DNA of 64,000 nt from Aaosphaeria pasadenensis (taxonomy: Eukaryota; Ascomycota; Dothideomycetes; Pleosporales). The translations under genes and the position numbers were made by a program. The DNA is taken from NCBI GenBank assembly GCA_022813625.1, contig JAKLMB010000008.1, positions 62,001-126,000 of the forward strand, read 5' to 3'. A model generated the notes under the pieces. It searched no databases. It was not told the DNA's origin and worked only from the letters and a program-made list of their open reading frames with translations. Below, piece after piece: positions 24,501 through 36,600 of this stretch (position 1 is the stretch's first letter; every line of letters starts with the position of its first letter).

Positions 24501-24667
24501 AAGAAATCCATGCGCACCATAACAGTTTTCCCTTTGTATTGTATGATATGGCATGATCGACCGACTTCGTTTCCACCACCTAGGCATAGAAACATGAGCT
24601 CATCGGAGGGATCCACTGGATCATCATCCTCGGGTGCGAGCGCCGCATGCTTTCGTTTGGCTGCCAT
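21536..24667 (-). CDS. YSH1: Cleavage and polyadenylation endonuclease, CPSF73/Ysh1 type
   Basis: Catalytic nuclease of the pre-mRNA 3'-end cleavage complex in the nucleus. Minus-strand exons 24667-24518, 24464-24367, 24109-22978, 22925-22241 and 22173-21536 encode 900 residues. Metallo-beta-lactamase motifs: the N-terminal GGGNEVGRSC and LDAGMHPAYEG, the zinc-binding HFHVDH (about 83-88, its first His codon split by intron 2), GHVLGAAMF and FTGDYSREDDRHL. Beta-CASP motifs include ITESTFG, PVFALGRAQELLLILDEYW, and SYSVEGT-like ITGYSVEGTMAKQ followed by EYSFAAHVDG. The last exon encodes a Pro/Thr/Ser linker with no Met and then the conserved C-terminal block VARVWLEDLDVECA...LRARVKAVVERGVE, diagnostic for the Ysh1 C-terminal domain. 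It is about 100 residues longer than yeast Ysh1 because of this linker. Divergent from TAF4. Confidence 0.94.
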
Positions 24668-25312
24668 GACTACTATGATAGGAGAGTTTTACGATAGCGA
24701 GGTGTAGATTTCTGACGATTCCGCGGTCGGGCTATGTATTTGTGAATGGATTCAAGTAGACCTCGATGGGTTCGCAACGGTGCGCATTCAACCTAAGCTA
24801 CGTCGCGCGCAATAGATGGTCATCTGAGTATTGTTAGAAGCCTATTGTATCTGAATAGACAGCAGTGATATTCGAAACGCGTGTCGAAGGGTAATGCGAC
24901 TGAACTGCGATCATTCAAATGAGAAGTGGTCGCGCTTATGAGGCTCTTCGACGTTCACAGGCTTGGCGATGGTTCTCTATTGTTCGTCGTCGCGTCTTTA
25001 AGGGTTACTTAAGCCGGGTTTACTTCGGTGTTATCCGTGCGTCACCTCAGAGTTGCAAGTGCGCCTCAACTTTACTTTCCCATCTCCAACTTCAACAAGC
25101 CGCGACCGCCCACCCATCGAAAACACGAGTCACAAGCCTTCCAGAGTCACGAAGCAGATCGCGTCAGTCTCTGCATATATCTGCGCCGTCGATGACACGC
25201 CCATAAAGGATCCCGAACATCGAGCAATCCCTCTTCTGAGGGACGGCCCCATAGTCGCGCTCTCCCCGACACAACTTCACCATTATCAGGCCTCTACGAC
25301 CTCCTGCCCAAC
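24668..25312. promoter_or_regulatory. Divergent YSH1 / TAF4 promoter
   Basis: A 645-bp head-to-head gap. On the TAF4 side an in-frame or nearby ATG is avoided close to the start. No strong TATA box is seen. The short spacing suggests a shared bidirectional promoter; this is inference from layout. Confidence 0.5.
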
Positions 25313-27267
25313 ATGGCGAGTCCATATAGCAATCCGTACGGCCATAGCCATCAGAATCAGGCCACTGTTCCGCCGCTTCAGACGAACAACCTCCCGCCGC
25401 AGCAGCAGCCGACCCAACGCCCCTTCTCCCCGCCCTCATATCAACAGTCGCCAGGCGCCATGTCACCCAGCATGGGCATCCCACCAGCGAAACGGCAGCG
25501 TCTCTCGCCAAATCCACCATCGCCGTATCAGTCGCCCTTCTCTGCTCCTTCCTATGGCAACACTTCGCCCTATGCTGCAGGCTCTCCACCTGTTGGCCAT
25601 CATGCTTCATTGCCCCAGTCACCCGCCGCTGGCTACCCATCTCACTCATTTCACCAACCCCAGCCTTACCCGCATGCAAACGATTCCAACTTAAACGCTC
25701 GCCCGCCTCCTGGTGCTATGCCACCGCCCAAAGTTCCCTACAGCAAGGCTCAGAACGACGGAGAGTTGGAAAAGGCGAACCCGCGCGACATGGATGTTAA
25801 CAACATCAGTGACGTTTTGACGGGTTCAGGTATCGATCTGCGGGCTGAGGAAGACAACCTGCTGCATACATTCCGAAATCAGACCTATGGAAACTCGTTT
25901 AACTCCCAGGCGTCCGGTTCTACTCTGTCACCCCACGGCAGCTTCAATAATTGGTCGCAGGGGGCAAATGGCGCTGGCGCTTTTCAGGGTGCCGGTCCAT
26001 TGAGCCAACCTGTCACCAAAGAACAGCAGGAAGCGGAGCTTGCTCGAAAACATTCGCAGGCGGCACGCGCATATGCCGAGGTTGCTCAGGCTCCGTTGGC
26101 CGATCCGTTCCTACATGCGACCCAGATCAGGCAGCGCATATCGACTAGAGTATATGAACATGGCTTAAAATTGAACCTCGAGGGTCTCTTCGATAAGATT
26201 CCTGACACCCCACAAAATGTCACACGAGCTTCTATAAATGGATCGGATGGTGAATCAGTTGCTGCCTTACAGGCCGACAGTTTGCTCAATCACGGAGCGC
26301 CTTTCGTCGACATACTCAGCCTTATATCTCTAGCTGCCGAGGAACGCCTACGAAGTGTGCTGGAAGATGCATTCACTTTGAGCCAAGGTCGTCAAAATAG
26401 CTCTCACGGCGTTGTGCCGCCTGCTCTGGCAGACATTGCCATTGCTAGCGCTGGCTCACGGCAGACCACTGCAGTTCCGACAAACATTTCCAAGACCGCA
26501 TGGGAGGCACCAGACAGTGCCATTAGTCCCCTGACGGTCACGACGGATAAGAGTGAGTCAATCTATATTTGTTGTGTCGATTCATCCTGCTAATGCTCGT
26601 TTCAGAAGTCAACGCTGCACGGCTACCTACCCCGCCAACCGAAGCACCCCCGACTCCGCAGCCGACGATCTCACTACCCAATCACATCGCGAACGCACTG
26701 AAGCGAAAAGTCACAGATGACTACAAATGGGAAGAAGCTCGTCTTGCAAAGAGGAAGAAGAGGCTACAAGCTGCTTCCGGCGCACCTGCAGAAACGCCCA
26801 CAGCCGCTCCAATTCAACTCCCAGACAAGATCACAAAGAAAGAACAGATGCGCATGGCCAAAGCTGGCCAGACAGAAGATGTCCTTCATCGGAAAGCCAA
26901 CGAGACAGCCAGCATGGCACTCGGTGGTAAGAAGAAGTACTCTTGGATGACAGGAGGCGGTGGAGGGGGCGGCGGCGGTGGTGCGTCAGGTACTTCTACG
27001 CCTAGTCGGATAAACACAAGTGCAGGCAGCGCGAGCGGCGCCAGCACTCCCGCACAAGTCCCAGTTGATCGTGCACTCGTAGGTCTTAAGAGAACGTACG
27101 GCGGCTCTCTGGAGACCGGAGATCCAGGCAAGAGATTACAAGTACGCGACATCATTCATGTCCTACATATTGATGGCAAGGAAAGAAAGACACTCGCAAC
27201 AGTGCTAGCAAGGCTAAAGAATGTGGAGAAGGACGAGGAGAAGAAGCCTACAAGTAGTGTTCGTTAG
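25313..27267 (+). CDS. TAF4: Transcription initiation factor TFIID subunit 4
   Basis: Two exons, 25313-26552 and 26606-27267, encode 633 residues. Residues 1 to about 155 are Pro/Gln/Ser-rich and disordered. The TAF4 C-terminal homology follows: a histone-fold-like start DVNNISDVLTGSGIDLRAEE (about 162-181) with NLLHTFRNQTYG, then EQQEAELARKHSQAARAYAE, then a helical block around KLNLEGLFDKIPDTP. The C-terminus carries basic helices (KRKKRLQAA), a Gly run (about 26955-26990, eleven residues) and the terminal block LQVRDIIHVLHIDGKERK. TAF4 pairs with TAF12 through a histone fold to build TFIID, the RNA polymerase II promoter-recognition complex. The ATG is supported by the proline-rich start and the leader. 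The intron is 53 nt. Confidence 0.9.
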
Positions 27268-28198
27268 AAGCGGCGCTGAAACTTGCTAGCTCCCGATGTA
27301 TGAACGACGCGGATGTAGACGCCGCATGAAGAGTGCGTTACCGATGATACCCAGTGGCTCTGGATTTGCCATGGAAGATGAGGCAACATTGAGGAGCACC
27401 TTTGAACCAGGAAGGACTACATTTTCATCATGGTCCTTTACCTGACGGCCTTGCTGGTGTGACATCCATGATGTCCCCACTTTATAGCACTAATACTGCT
27501 CTCAGGACGAGATGGAGCATGTGGAGATACAGCAACTCTTTCTATATTCTTGAATTGTCTTATTATAAACTTTTTACATCAGCGGCGGCGTTTGTTTTCA
27601 GGCTTTTGTCTTGGTCCTGATTATCTTTTATTGTTCGGAAGCTGCACCATATTTCCTCTAGAGAATGATGGGTTCATCACCAGGTCAACAAATTGGAGGG
27701 GCCTAGCCAGGCTGTGGAGCTGGTGGGCGAGGTTTTCTGGGAGTTGTCTGTCTCCTTCCTCTACGTCGACCAAAAAAAAAGTTTCCCAGATCTTTCATGC
27801 GCTTGTTTTTCGTTGGGTATCTCAATGAGAGTTATAGGGCCTTAAGCCCAACAGAGAGCCGATTGCTTGCAAATAATGAAGCATGAGATAGGAGGTGGAG
27901 GGGAGCAGCTGAGCTCATACAGCCTGATAATACACTTATTGAAGATAAACCCTACTATCGAATTCGACTATGTGACTGTTTGACATTGTATGTACTTTTT
28001 GCCTGTTTCAAAACGACTATGGTCCGATTGTATCATACTATCAAAAAACATGGAATGCAAATACGAAGTCAGTGTGACAATTCTCAACATGTTTGGCACA
28101 ATTGTCCAAGTTCAATCCCGTCTTTCATCCTTTCATCTCCTTTCGTATGTACAATAGATTCGGATTTGTGTACGATCAATGATTTAACATAACGGAAT
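27268..28198. other. Convergent 3' region between TAF4 and the acid phosphatase
   Basis: A 931-bp tail-to-tail gap, AT-rich toward 28000-28200. Only short incidental open frames. No gene recognised. Confidence 0.5.
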
Positions 28199-30169
28199 CT
28201 AGTATCCAGCGGGTTCGGCTTGTGTAGGGAAGGCAGGGGCGTCGACATTGGAAGCACATGCGTGTTTCCAGTTCTTCGGCACGTACTTGTCGACAATGGA
28301 TTTGAATGCCTCCTAATAGGTTACAAAGTCAGCCAACAGTTAAGCACCAATGAGTAGTCTCATTCGATATAGAGTGTTTGTGGTGGTTGGAAAGAGGATG
28401 CGCACTTACAAGTGTACAGAACGAAGTGTCACCCTCAAGATGGTTGCCATCAGGCGTGCAGCCTGGAACCTGCATGATCTTATCATTGTACCGGATGCGT
28501 ACGTAGTAGCCGCGCAGTTCGTTCTTTTTGTTCTCGGAGAGTTCGGTTATTGGTGTACGGGCAATAGTGGAGGACTGGTCAGTGTTGGTTTTGCTGCTGC
28601 CGCCGCCGAAGATGGATGACCACCAGCTCTGAGATTTAGGTTGCGGGGCTGCGATGGATTTGGAAATGACGGTAGGGCTATCGAGCTTCTTCTTGCGGAA
28701 CAATTCAAAAGCGATGTGACTCGTGAACGGAGGCCATTTCTCGCCGTCGAAGGCCCCAAGACTGGTAAGAATCGCTGCAAGCGTTGTGTCGTGGCAGCCA
28801 GAAAGCGCGAGCTTGATATCTGTCTCGCCTCCTCTACCCCGACCAAGGTCGCCGTCGTTGCCGCCAATCTCGATAAGTCCATCGTTGCCGTCGCGCTCAA
28901 CGGATCCAATCATTCGACTGGTGATGTCGCCCATCAAACCGCCGATTCCAAGCATGCGATACTCTGCCGACTCTTTATATCCAGCGTACCACTCTTCAAC
29001 GCCAATCTTGTCGATAATGGCGCGGGCTTTGGGGTCGTAGAATTCCTTAGGGAGCTTGGTCTTGGGTCCGTGGGCATCGGTCGCGTTGATAGTGTCCATG
29101 ATTCCGGATACTCTTGGGTGGGAGTCAACCGCTACTTTCGACTTCCCGGGCATCCACTTGGAGTAGAGACTTGACAAGTACTCCATGTCGTCTGTGTCGT
29201 TCCAATTTTGGGCTGCTCTTTTGGCAAATGCACGGCTCAGATGGGCAAATCTTCGGCAGTTACCATCGTTCGGGAACAAAGTCTCGTCCGCCGGGGTTCT
29301 GGTAACGATGGTAGGAGTAGGAAAGTCGGCTGTTCTTGCACTGGGAGGATAGAAACCCCAGAATGCTTGCTGAACGGATTCCAAAGCACGTGGGATAGGG
29401 GTTGCTCGTAGATAGATCATGTCGCTACCAGCGATGAGTTTAGGCATGAAATGGAGTTGATCCACGTAGAGATGGCGCAGTCTTTGTCCAAGAGCCAGTG
29501 TCGTTTCACGGCCCTTGTCTGTGAGTTCGCCTGGTTGGCTATGAACCTTGTTAGTGTTGATACTATTCAGAGATGACGGAGGGCGCACCAGATGCCGTCG
29601 AATTCACCATCTGGACCGGAGGCGATCACTGTTATCTATTAGGCTAGCCTTCAGGGAATTGCCTCATAATACTCGTACCAGGCCCATCATCGATACCGAA
29701 CGTTTCCAGCCTGCGGCGATATTTGAGATGATCCCATTTCGTCCAGTCCGTTGTAGTCATTACAACACTAGTGAATTGTCGGGCAGAGTTGCAATAAGGC
29801 CAATCTTTGATGTTATCAGAATAACTCTTCTTCATTGGTTGCCGTGCTTACAAGGTCGTAATCCAGTCTGGGTCAATACATTAATTCGTGGCGCTCTTGG
29901 TAACACATGCATGCATGGGGGCTTACATTCTGAAATCGAGGTGACACAGGGCTCCGTTCGCCTATGGAAATATTCAACTACTATTTCTATACGAATATCC
30001 ATCGCTACATACCATGACGAAGTAACTATAATATAATCAGCATACGTCTGTTGCCGTCAAGAATTATCTACGAACTTACAACTTGGACCAATTGAAGCTC
30101 GACATCCTTCGGATATAGCTTCTCAAGCTCCGCTGGCGAGTACGGGGCACGCGGAATATGGGTGGTCAT
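28199..30169 (-). CDS. Histidine acid phosphatase family protein
   Basis: Seven minus-strand exons: 30169-30080, 30025-30013, 29961-29927, 29826-29679, 29628-29589, 29538-28410 and 28312-28199; 522 residues. The catalytic signature is LLRHGERSP (about residues 31-39): the nucleophilic His is encoded in the 13-nt exon 2 (TTACTTCGTCATG) and ERSP in exon 3. The proton-donor motif is LSGCHDTTLAA. Other family blocks are FDGIWCQPGELTDKGRETT, YLRATPIPRALESVQQAFWG and ADETLFPNDGNCRRF. There is no signal peptide (MTTHIPRAPYSPAELEKLYP), so it is probably intracellular rather than a secreted phytase; the substrate is unknown. The exon 4 acceptor is the least certain junction: one three nt upstream also keeps the frame. 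Divergent from the PPR gene. Confidence 0.87.
30013..30025 (-). other. 13-nt micro-exon encoding the catalytic RHG
   Basis: Flanked on the minus strand by an ATAG acceptor and a GTATGT donor. It restores the frame between exon 1 (phase 0) and exon 3 (phase 1) and supplies LLRH plus the first base of Gly in the LLRHGERSP motif. Without it, the phosphatase has no nucleophilic histidine. Confidence 0.8.
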
Positions 30170-30603
30170 AGTCTAGATAATAATAATTGTTGATCTAAAT
30201 ACTCTTGTAACGGACCAATTAAGTATATAAAGAGCAAGAGGAGAAGACGTTGTATGAAGCTTGCCAAAGCTTCGAGTCCTCATGCGTCACCATCGACAGG
30301 GTACTTCGGCTTGTCCTAATCAGGATTAGTTTCAACTGCAACGTGCGGAATAACAGAACGCTCAGTGACCAAGGAAATTTATCGGCAGCTAAAGCACGAT
30401 TGATTGCATAACGTCTCAAGGCCTCAACGAATGATCGCATGCTTTGCTCCGCGAGCGCGCATGGGGAGGAGTGTGTGAATCTGTACTTCTTTCAATTTGT
30501 CAGTGCCCACGAGTCCTGTTCTCTGGCGGAAGGCTAATGCAACATTTATAGCTATGATTTCCTCCACCTTTTCCGTGTCCATTGAGCGTTCCCCACGATC
30601 ACG
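30170..30603. promoter_or_regulatory. Divergent acid phosphatase / PPR promoter
   Basis: A 434-bp head-to-head gap. A TATATAAAG sequence lies at about 30224-30232. Too short to hold another gene; it probably contains both promoters. Confidence 0.5.
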
Positions 30604-33300
30604 ATGAACTCGTACGTGTGTAGACAATGCAGAGTCAGGCTCGCGGGGCGCCTCAAGAATTTCACAAACCCCCAATGGCAATCCAGAGCGACATTCATCT
30701 CCCTCCGAAACGAACAATCAACGACGCCCCAGCAAGAAGCTTCTTCCACCGAACGAGAATCTCTTGGACCACAAGAGACGGCACAGAATAACAACCACGT
30801 ACCTACTAGAAATACCGGGGACATTACGAACGCGAGCTCATTGGAACAGCGGAAGTTCCAGCGACCGGTCAATAGGGGGCGATATTCAAAGTACACCACA
30901 TTTGATAATGAAGTTGCTTTGAGCGCAGAACTGGAGGGCGAGGTATCGCAGCACGAGCCCGGCAGGCGCGCAGACTCTGGGACACGTTCATATGCCGTCC
31001 AGATCAACCGCTATTTGAAGCAAAAGGATCTACAAAAAGCTTGGGATTTGTTTCTGGAGGCATATCCAGCAAGGGATTGCCCTGCGCTTGCTCATCCTTC
31101 GTATAACGATTTATCATTGATGGGAAGCCACTCGGTGTTTGAGGATCTCCTGTCAAACTTAGTACATGCTTTTTGTCGTGGAGCACATGTACCAGTCAGC
31201 CCAACCTCGGTATTGCACAAGTACGAATTGTTGGGCATTCAAACTCCAAACAATTGGAAAGGCACCTTTCGAAAACTCACAGATACTACCTTAGCGGCCA
31301 TACATGCCAAAGAAGAGAATGCTGAAGCTCTTTTCGGCGAATTGCTATCTGTATGGAGGTTCTTCTTTCAGTGCAAGGGGCAAGTTGAACTTCCACTAGA
31401 AACCCTCGATACGGAATGGAAATCGATGCCTCAGGTTGATGATGTCAAGGAGGTATTGAGGGATGCATCCGTCGCTCGGGACTTCAACCGTCGAATGCAA
31501 ATCTTCCATCCAAAAAGCTTGGGCAGTACTATCATGGGATTTTCGGCTTTGACAGTCTTTATACTCCTCAGAGGACAGAACAGCTTCACTGCGGTGCTCC
31601 CCAAAGATTTGGGAACCCAACACGCCCCTTTCTTAAGGCTGATCACATATCTGCTTCCAGGCTCCACCATTCAATCCACACTTACACACGCAGATCTGTC
31701 GTCTGATTTCAAATTGCTACCAAAGGATTTCCGCACTGATATCGTCAAACAGATCGCATTGGCGCCATCGCTAGCCATCAACATGATAGGCGAAAAGACC
31801 TTTGAAGGAGGCCCATTGACCGAAGAGCAACGAGCAGATAACAAGGAGCAAATGCTACTAAAACGAATCGACCGAGCCATCAATGAGAAATCTCATAAGC
31901 ACAAGGTTGAACGAATATGGGCCGAAACCATCATGGCTTATACAAAGGAGGACGGCGCTGTCAACATTCCCCCAATCGTCTATAACTCATTCTTAACGGG
32001 CTTCCTGGCTTTATTCGCCTCAGACCAGGCGGTGACAGTCTGGAATCATATGATGGAACATGGTGTGAAGCCAGATGTAACAACGTGGACCGCTATGCTC
32101 ACTGGATGTGTAAGAGCTCGGGATCTTCGCGGTCTGAACGCCATGTGGGCAAGGATGATACAGTCTGGTGTTCAACCCGACAATTTCGCATGGACTACTC
32201 GAGTCAACGGCCTCATCTCTCTTCGCGAAATCAATGCTGGCTTCTCAACACTTGATGAAATGGGCAAAGCATGGCTTGCTTCACAGCACTCTCCATCTAG
32301 TCAAGAAATGTCTCATAAGCAGAAGAAATCGCCAACAAACAAGTCGGTCATTCACACCAAGCCTTCAATTGAAGTCATCAATGGCGCTATAACAGCTCTG
32401 GCCAATCTCCCCCAACGACAGCTCTCATTCGACCGCAAACGTGACTTCATCCATAAAGTCCTTAGCTGGGCCCGTACTTTTGATATCTCCCCGGATGCTC
32501 GCACCTACAACAGCTTGATAAAAGTCTATCTTGTCGGCAATGACCACGAAACGACCTTCAAGCTTCTCCGCCAAATGGAATCGCAGGGCATTCAAGCCGA
32601 TCTTGCGACCTACACTATGCTCGTCCGGGCCTCCTTCGACAATGCTGACTTCGCTGCCCTCGACCAAGACGCTCAAGCAGCACACATCACAACTCTATTC
32701 ACACAGCTAGAGTCCTCCGGCCTCAGATTGAACTCCTACATTTACGCAACTACCATCGACACCATGCTCAAGCAGTACAAGAATCTCCCCGCTGTCCGTG
32801 CAGTGATAAGCTACATGACATCTCGTAACATGTCTCCCGGTCCCCACATCTACACTTCGCTCTTCACGCATTACTTTCAAGAAACGCCCCCGAACATCGC
32901 GGCTGCCGATTCCCTCTGGCTGCAGATCTTACAAACACCCGGCGCAGGCACGGACAAGTTTCTCTTCGATCGCATCATCGAGGGCTATGCCGCTGCTGGT
33001 GAGGTGGGCAGGATGATGACGGTTCTCACGCGCATGTCGAAACATGGCAAGCTTCCCGGGTGGGATGCCATCGTTGCTGTCGTACGTGCTCTGGTTCACG
33101 CAGGGGAGAGGGAACGTGCCAGGAATGTGGTCAGAGATGTGAGAAGCGGAGAGGGCGTTGCGAAAGGTGGAATCACGGGTGGGCAACATGGAGAGCAGAA
33201 TTTCTTTCATGTTGTTGTAAATGAGTTGGGTCTGCTCACTGAGGATGGCGAGTCATTAGAGGCTGCTCGACAGGAAGATGCCAATTCTGGCGGACACTGA
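30604..33300 (+). CDS. Mitochondrial pentatricopeptide-repeat (PPR) protein
   Basis: One uninterrupted frame of 898 residues. The N-terminus (MNSYVCRQCRVRLAGRLKN, with few acidic residues early) looks like a mitochondrial presequence. PPR-type helical repeats are clear from about residue 455: IVYNSFLTGFLALF, VWNHMMEHGVKPDVTTWTAM, MWARMIQSGVQPDNFAWT, then TYNSLIKVYLVGNDHETTFK, MESQGIQADLATYTMLV, LESSGLRLNSYIYATTI and YMTSRNMSPGPHIYTSL. The pattern of xPDxxTYxxLI and 35-residue spacing is that of RNA-binding PPRs, which in fungi act on mitochondrial transcripts (stability, processing or translation). The particular RNA target cannot be read from sequence. The flanking phosphatase gene is unrelated. 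Confidence 0.87.
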   Translation: MNSYVCRQCRVRLAGRLKNFTNPQWQSRATFISLRNEQSTTPQQEASSTERESLGPQETAQNNNHVPTRNTGDITNASSLEQRKFQRPVNRGRYSKYTTFDNEVALSAELEGEVSQHEPGRRADSGTRSYAVQINRYLKQKDLQKAWDLFLEAYPARDCPALAHPSYNDLSLMGSHSVFEDLLSNLVHAFCRGAHVPVSPTSVLHKYELLGIQTPNNWKGTFRKLTDTTLAAIHAKEENAEALFGELLSVWRFFFQCKGQVELPLETLDTEWKSMPQVDDVKEVLRDASVARDFNRRMQIFHPKSLGSTIMGFSALTVFILLRGQNSFTAVLPKDLGTQHAPFLRLITYLLPGSTIQSTLTHADLSSDFKLLPKDFRTDIVKQIALAPSLAINMIGEKTFEGGPLTEEQRADNKEQMLLKRIDRAINEKSHKHKVERIWAETIMAYTKEDGAVNIPPIVYNSFLTGFLALFASDQAVTVWNHMMEHGVKPDVTTWTAMLTGCVRARDLRGLNAMWARMIQSGVQPDNFAWTTRVNGLISLREINAGFSTLDEMGKAWLASQHSPSSQEMSHKQKKSPTNKSVIHTKPSIEVINGAITALANLPQRQLSFDRKRDFIHKVLSWARTFDISPDARTYNSLIKVYLVGNDHETTFKLLRQMESQGIQADLATYTMLVRASFDNADFAALDQDAQAAHITTLFTQLESSGLRLNSYIYATTIDTMLKQYKNLPAVRAVISYMTSRNMSPGPHIYTSLFTHYFQETPPNIAAADSLWLQILQTPGAGTDKFLFDRIIEGYAAAGEVGRMMTVLTRMSKHGKLPGWDAIVAVVRALVHAGERERARNVVRDVRSGEGVAKGGITGGQHGEQNFFHVVVNELGLLTEDGESLEAARQEDANSGGH

Positions 33301-33479
33301 AATCCAAAGCGAACGGGATCTGAATTATGATCTAGATGCCATCTATGCGCTTAGGCAAACGACAAAATGTAGCATTTGAGTGATCAAGAGATCGTGAGAA
33401 CAAAAAATGGTAATCAATACCTCATCCTTTTGGTGCACGCAAGCATGTACGTCTGCGAGAAGAAAATGTACCAAATTAT

Positions 33480-33680
33480 ATATAAAATAGGTTAAACAGA
33501 ACTTTAAACATACCTAAAATGGCAAACCCTATTAACTTAAGAACTGACTATCACGATAGCCCTCTTGTGCTTTATTTTATATCTTAATTTAATATTATTT
33601 TTTCTGTTCTTCAACTTTTACTTTCTCTGTCTTATAACCGTTTACTATAAACTAAGATAATTAATGTTGTAAACAATAGG
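33480..33680. other. AT-rich island
   Basis: About 200 bp of markedly AT-rich DNA just past the PPR gene 3' end, with runs of T/A and no open frames. Possible RIP-type remnant or terminator/scaffold-like DNA; no repeat copy elsewhere in the window to compare. Confidence 0.5.
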
Positions 33681-36600
33681 GCAGCAAATACACCAAAGGT
33701 AGGTTTCCATAGTCATTGAACCACAGTCTAATATGGATAAATAGACTGTAATACTGCAGGGAGACTATAGCAATCATCGGCTTATCACAACATAAATGCA
33801 GGTCCATCCGTTCCCCCTCTTCGAGAAGCACCGAGAATGTTTGATGGCCAATGACGAGAGGACGTGTTTGCCTCCAGCGAAATACCAAAGACAAAAAGGC
33901 TCCTGTGTAGCTCATTCACGTAAACTGACTGCGCGTATAGTATGACATCTACGGGTGAAAAGATCCATCTGCAATACTGCCCAATTTATGCCGAAGAACG
34001 GCAGCATGGAAGCAAAGCTTCACACATGAGTTATACTTACGCAGTTAAGTAACAATAGTGAGCATATTTCACTCTCTAATAGTCTATCTACTCCGTACTT
34101 CCAGATATCTATGGTACCTAATGGTAGTATCGAATAGCAAAAGGCAAGCCCTTCCGACTTGCACAATGAACATTACGCGGCACCTATATACCACGATATC
34201 AAATCATCCATCAGTCCTTCTTCTATGGAATGAGAAAGGAACGTCAAGAAACATTGGATCACAAAGCACAGTACTCATTCGCTCGCTCGCCCGCTCACTC
34301 TCTACAGCCAACCCATATCACAAACTTACACACCACCTCCACCCCCTATACTCCCATTACCCCCGAATCTCAAAAACATAGCATTAACAATTATCTCAAC
34401 TTACTCAACTCATCTCACCATCCACGAGTCAAAGCCCCCTTAACCCAAAACCACTTCAGCTCCGGTCAAAACCTACATACACACTCGCCCACACCTCCCC
34501 CAGCCTCACACATCCCCCAACGCTTGGAGTACGTATGCAAAGCATCCTAGCTAACTGCAATCCACACCTGATCAAAGCAGATAAGAAAAACCATTTTTAT
34601 CACTTCCAGGGGGTTTTGTTTGTTTGTAGCTAGGTAGGTAAACTATAAGGCCGTAGTTGTGGCCGCGGTCGTGGTCTGTGTTACGTGAAATGCGGGTGTG
34701 GGTTGGGGTTGGGATGTATTGCGTACGCAATGGGTGTTGAGGCGCAGCTTTTTCTCTCTTCTTTTTTCTTACTCCTGTACTTGCGGCGCGCGCGCGCCAA
34801 GGACGGGCGCATGAGTGGTGGGGGGGGGGATGTTTACATGAGAGTTTGTTTACAGGGGAGAATTGGAATTGTGTTTTTTTGTTAGTTTGTTTACTTGTGT
34901 ATGGTTGGAAGTGGTTGTGAGATTTGATCATCGTTGGGCTGGGGAAGGGGATGGATGGAGTATGGCTGTGCTGTACGGTGCCCCAGAGGATGGAACGAGG
35001 TATCACATGCGGTCAGATAACTATCAATTGACGGCAACTACGCGCGGATGGGATTCAGTAAGTTTAGGGCACGGCCGTAGTGAGAAGGGTTGAAATCCTC
35101 TTTTACAGCAAATCAAATCAATTTTAAACGGGGGGAAACATGGCGCGAGGGGGGATGATTATTGCGGTGAACTTTGAGGGATTGATGACCTGGGAGGAGG
35201 AGGATTACGCGAGCTGGTTGTTCTGGAGTCTGTCTGCTTATGGGCGTTTGGATAGGATGAGGATTTGGAGGTTGGTGATTGTGAATCTTTTTCCTGATTG
35301 AGAGTATTGTGCGCAGCTCTGATAGACTTGATTACTGGATTACTGGATCAATACTTGATTGGGGTTCTGTGATGAGGTTTTGGTGAGAAGGTAGACGGAT
35401 AAGCATACGGATGCAAATAAGACACAACTATCACGGCGCAGCAGAACAAAACCAACGGACAATATTGTATCTAATTCTCGACTCGAGCCTTGACCTATCT
35501 GGAGACAACCTTGACCACCGCCGAAAAGGTAATTGTGATTGTTTGAATCTGGCTAGGAGGATGGAAAGTTCCGAATCGAGCGACTACGGCAGTTCCATTT
35601 GCCCCTCGAATAGATGATAGCGTGACAGACAGATCGAGGCCCATATGTCACGTAAGGCTCTAGGGTCACGATAGCTGAAACCTCACCCGCCGAAGAATAT
35701 CCATCCCTAAGGGCCTAAGCAAGATCGTTACTATCCGCACTGACATTTGATGATACTGATGGTTTTGCGTGATGGTGTTGAATTTGGGAAAGGGGCCGAG
35801 CTGGGAGATTGTGTTGTTGAGGCGCAGCAAGTTCCAATGATAATCGAATGAGTTAGGTACCTAGGTATCTACGTCTGATTTGTCTAAGAACGAGTGCTAT
35901 AGGAGGTACTTGGTGGGTTTATCTACAATGCGAGTCAAGTTCCAAAATCCGTACAATATCTTCTATTATGTCCGGAGTATCTAGTAGTTAGTCGGTATGT
36001 AGATGCTACAGAGTATCATCATTTTGACCATAGTCAAATCACTCCACAAGTAAACCGCCGATCTTTTGGAGCATGGACTTCTTCGGAGAGACTTCGGCCG
36101 ACCCCTATGAGAGGATTCGAGAAGTATTGGACCAGTTCTGAGATCTTGAGGAATTTTACAATACATTGAATACGATTAGTATTGTAAGTGACCAGTGGGG
36201 GTCGGTGATGTGAAGCGGACCGAAGTCGTGACCCAGAATGTTGGAGCTTGAGCACTGGGATCCATGCCGGGAAGACGGGGAGACGGGTACAAGTAGATTG
36301 CTGGAGGCGTGCGGCGTGATCCGGCCAAAATGGTGTTACGATAGGGGAGGTAAAGTACTCCGTACAACGAAAGGGACAAGGCAAGGGAAGGTTCGTAGAT
36401 GCTGGCCCTGGGCAGCATAAAGGGTTTTGGTTCGGAGGGCTGCTGCTGAAGTGTATCTCGTCTGACCCACAAGGCGGCTATAGAATGTTTCAAAAGCTCC
36501 GTGTTGGGAATCTGGGGACCAACGAGATGGACGTTGTTGGTGAGTCAGTAGACACTACACTCCTCAACGCAGGATCGGGGCGTTGGCATGTCAGAACTGA

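Noticed and set aside
34572..35006. 144-codon minus-strand frame in the gene desert
   Set aside because: Composition is simple and Ser/Thr/His/Pro-biased, with no family motif.
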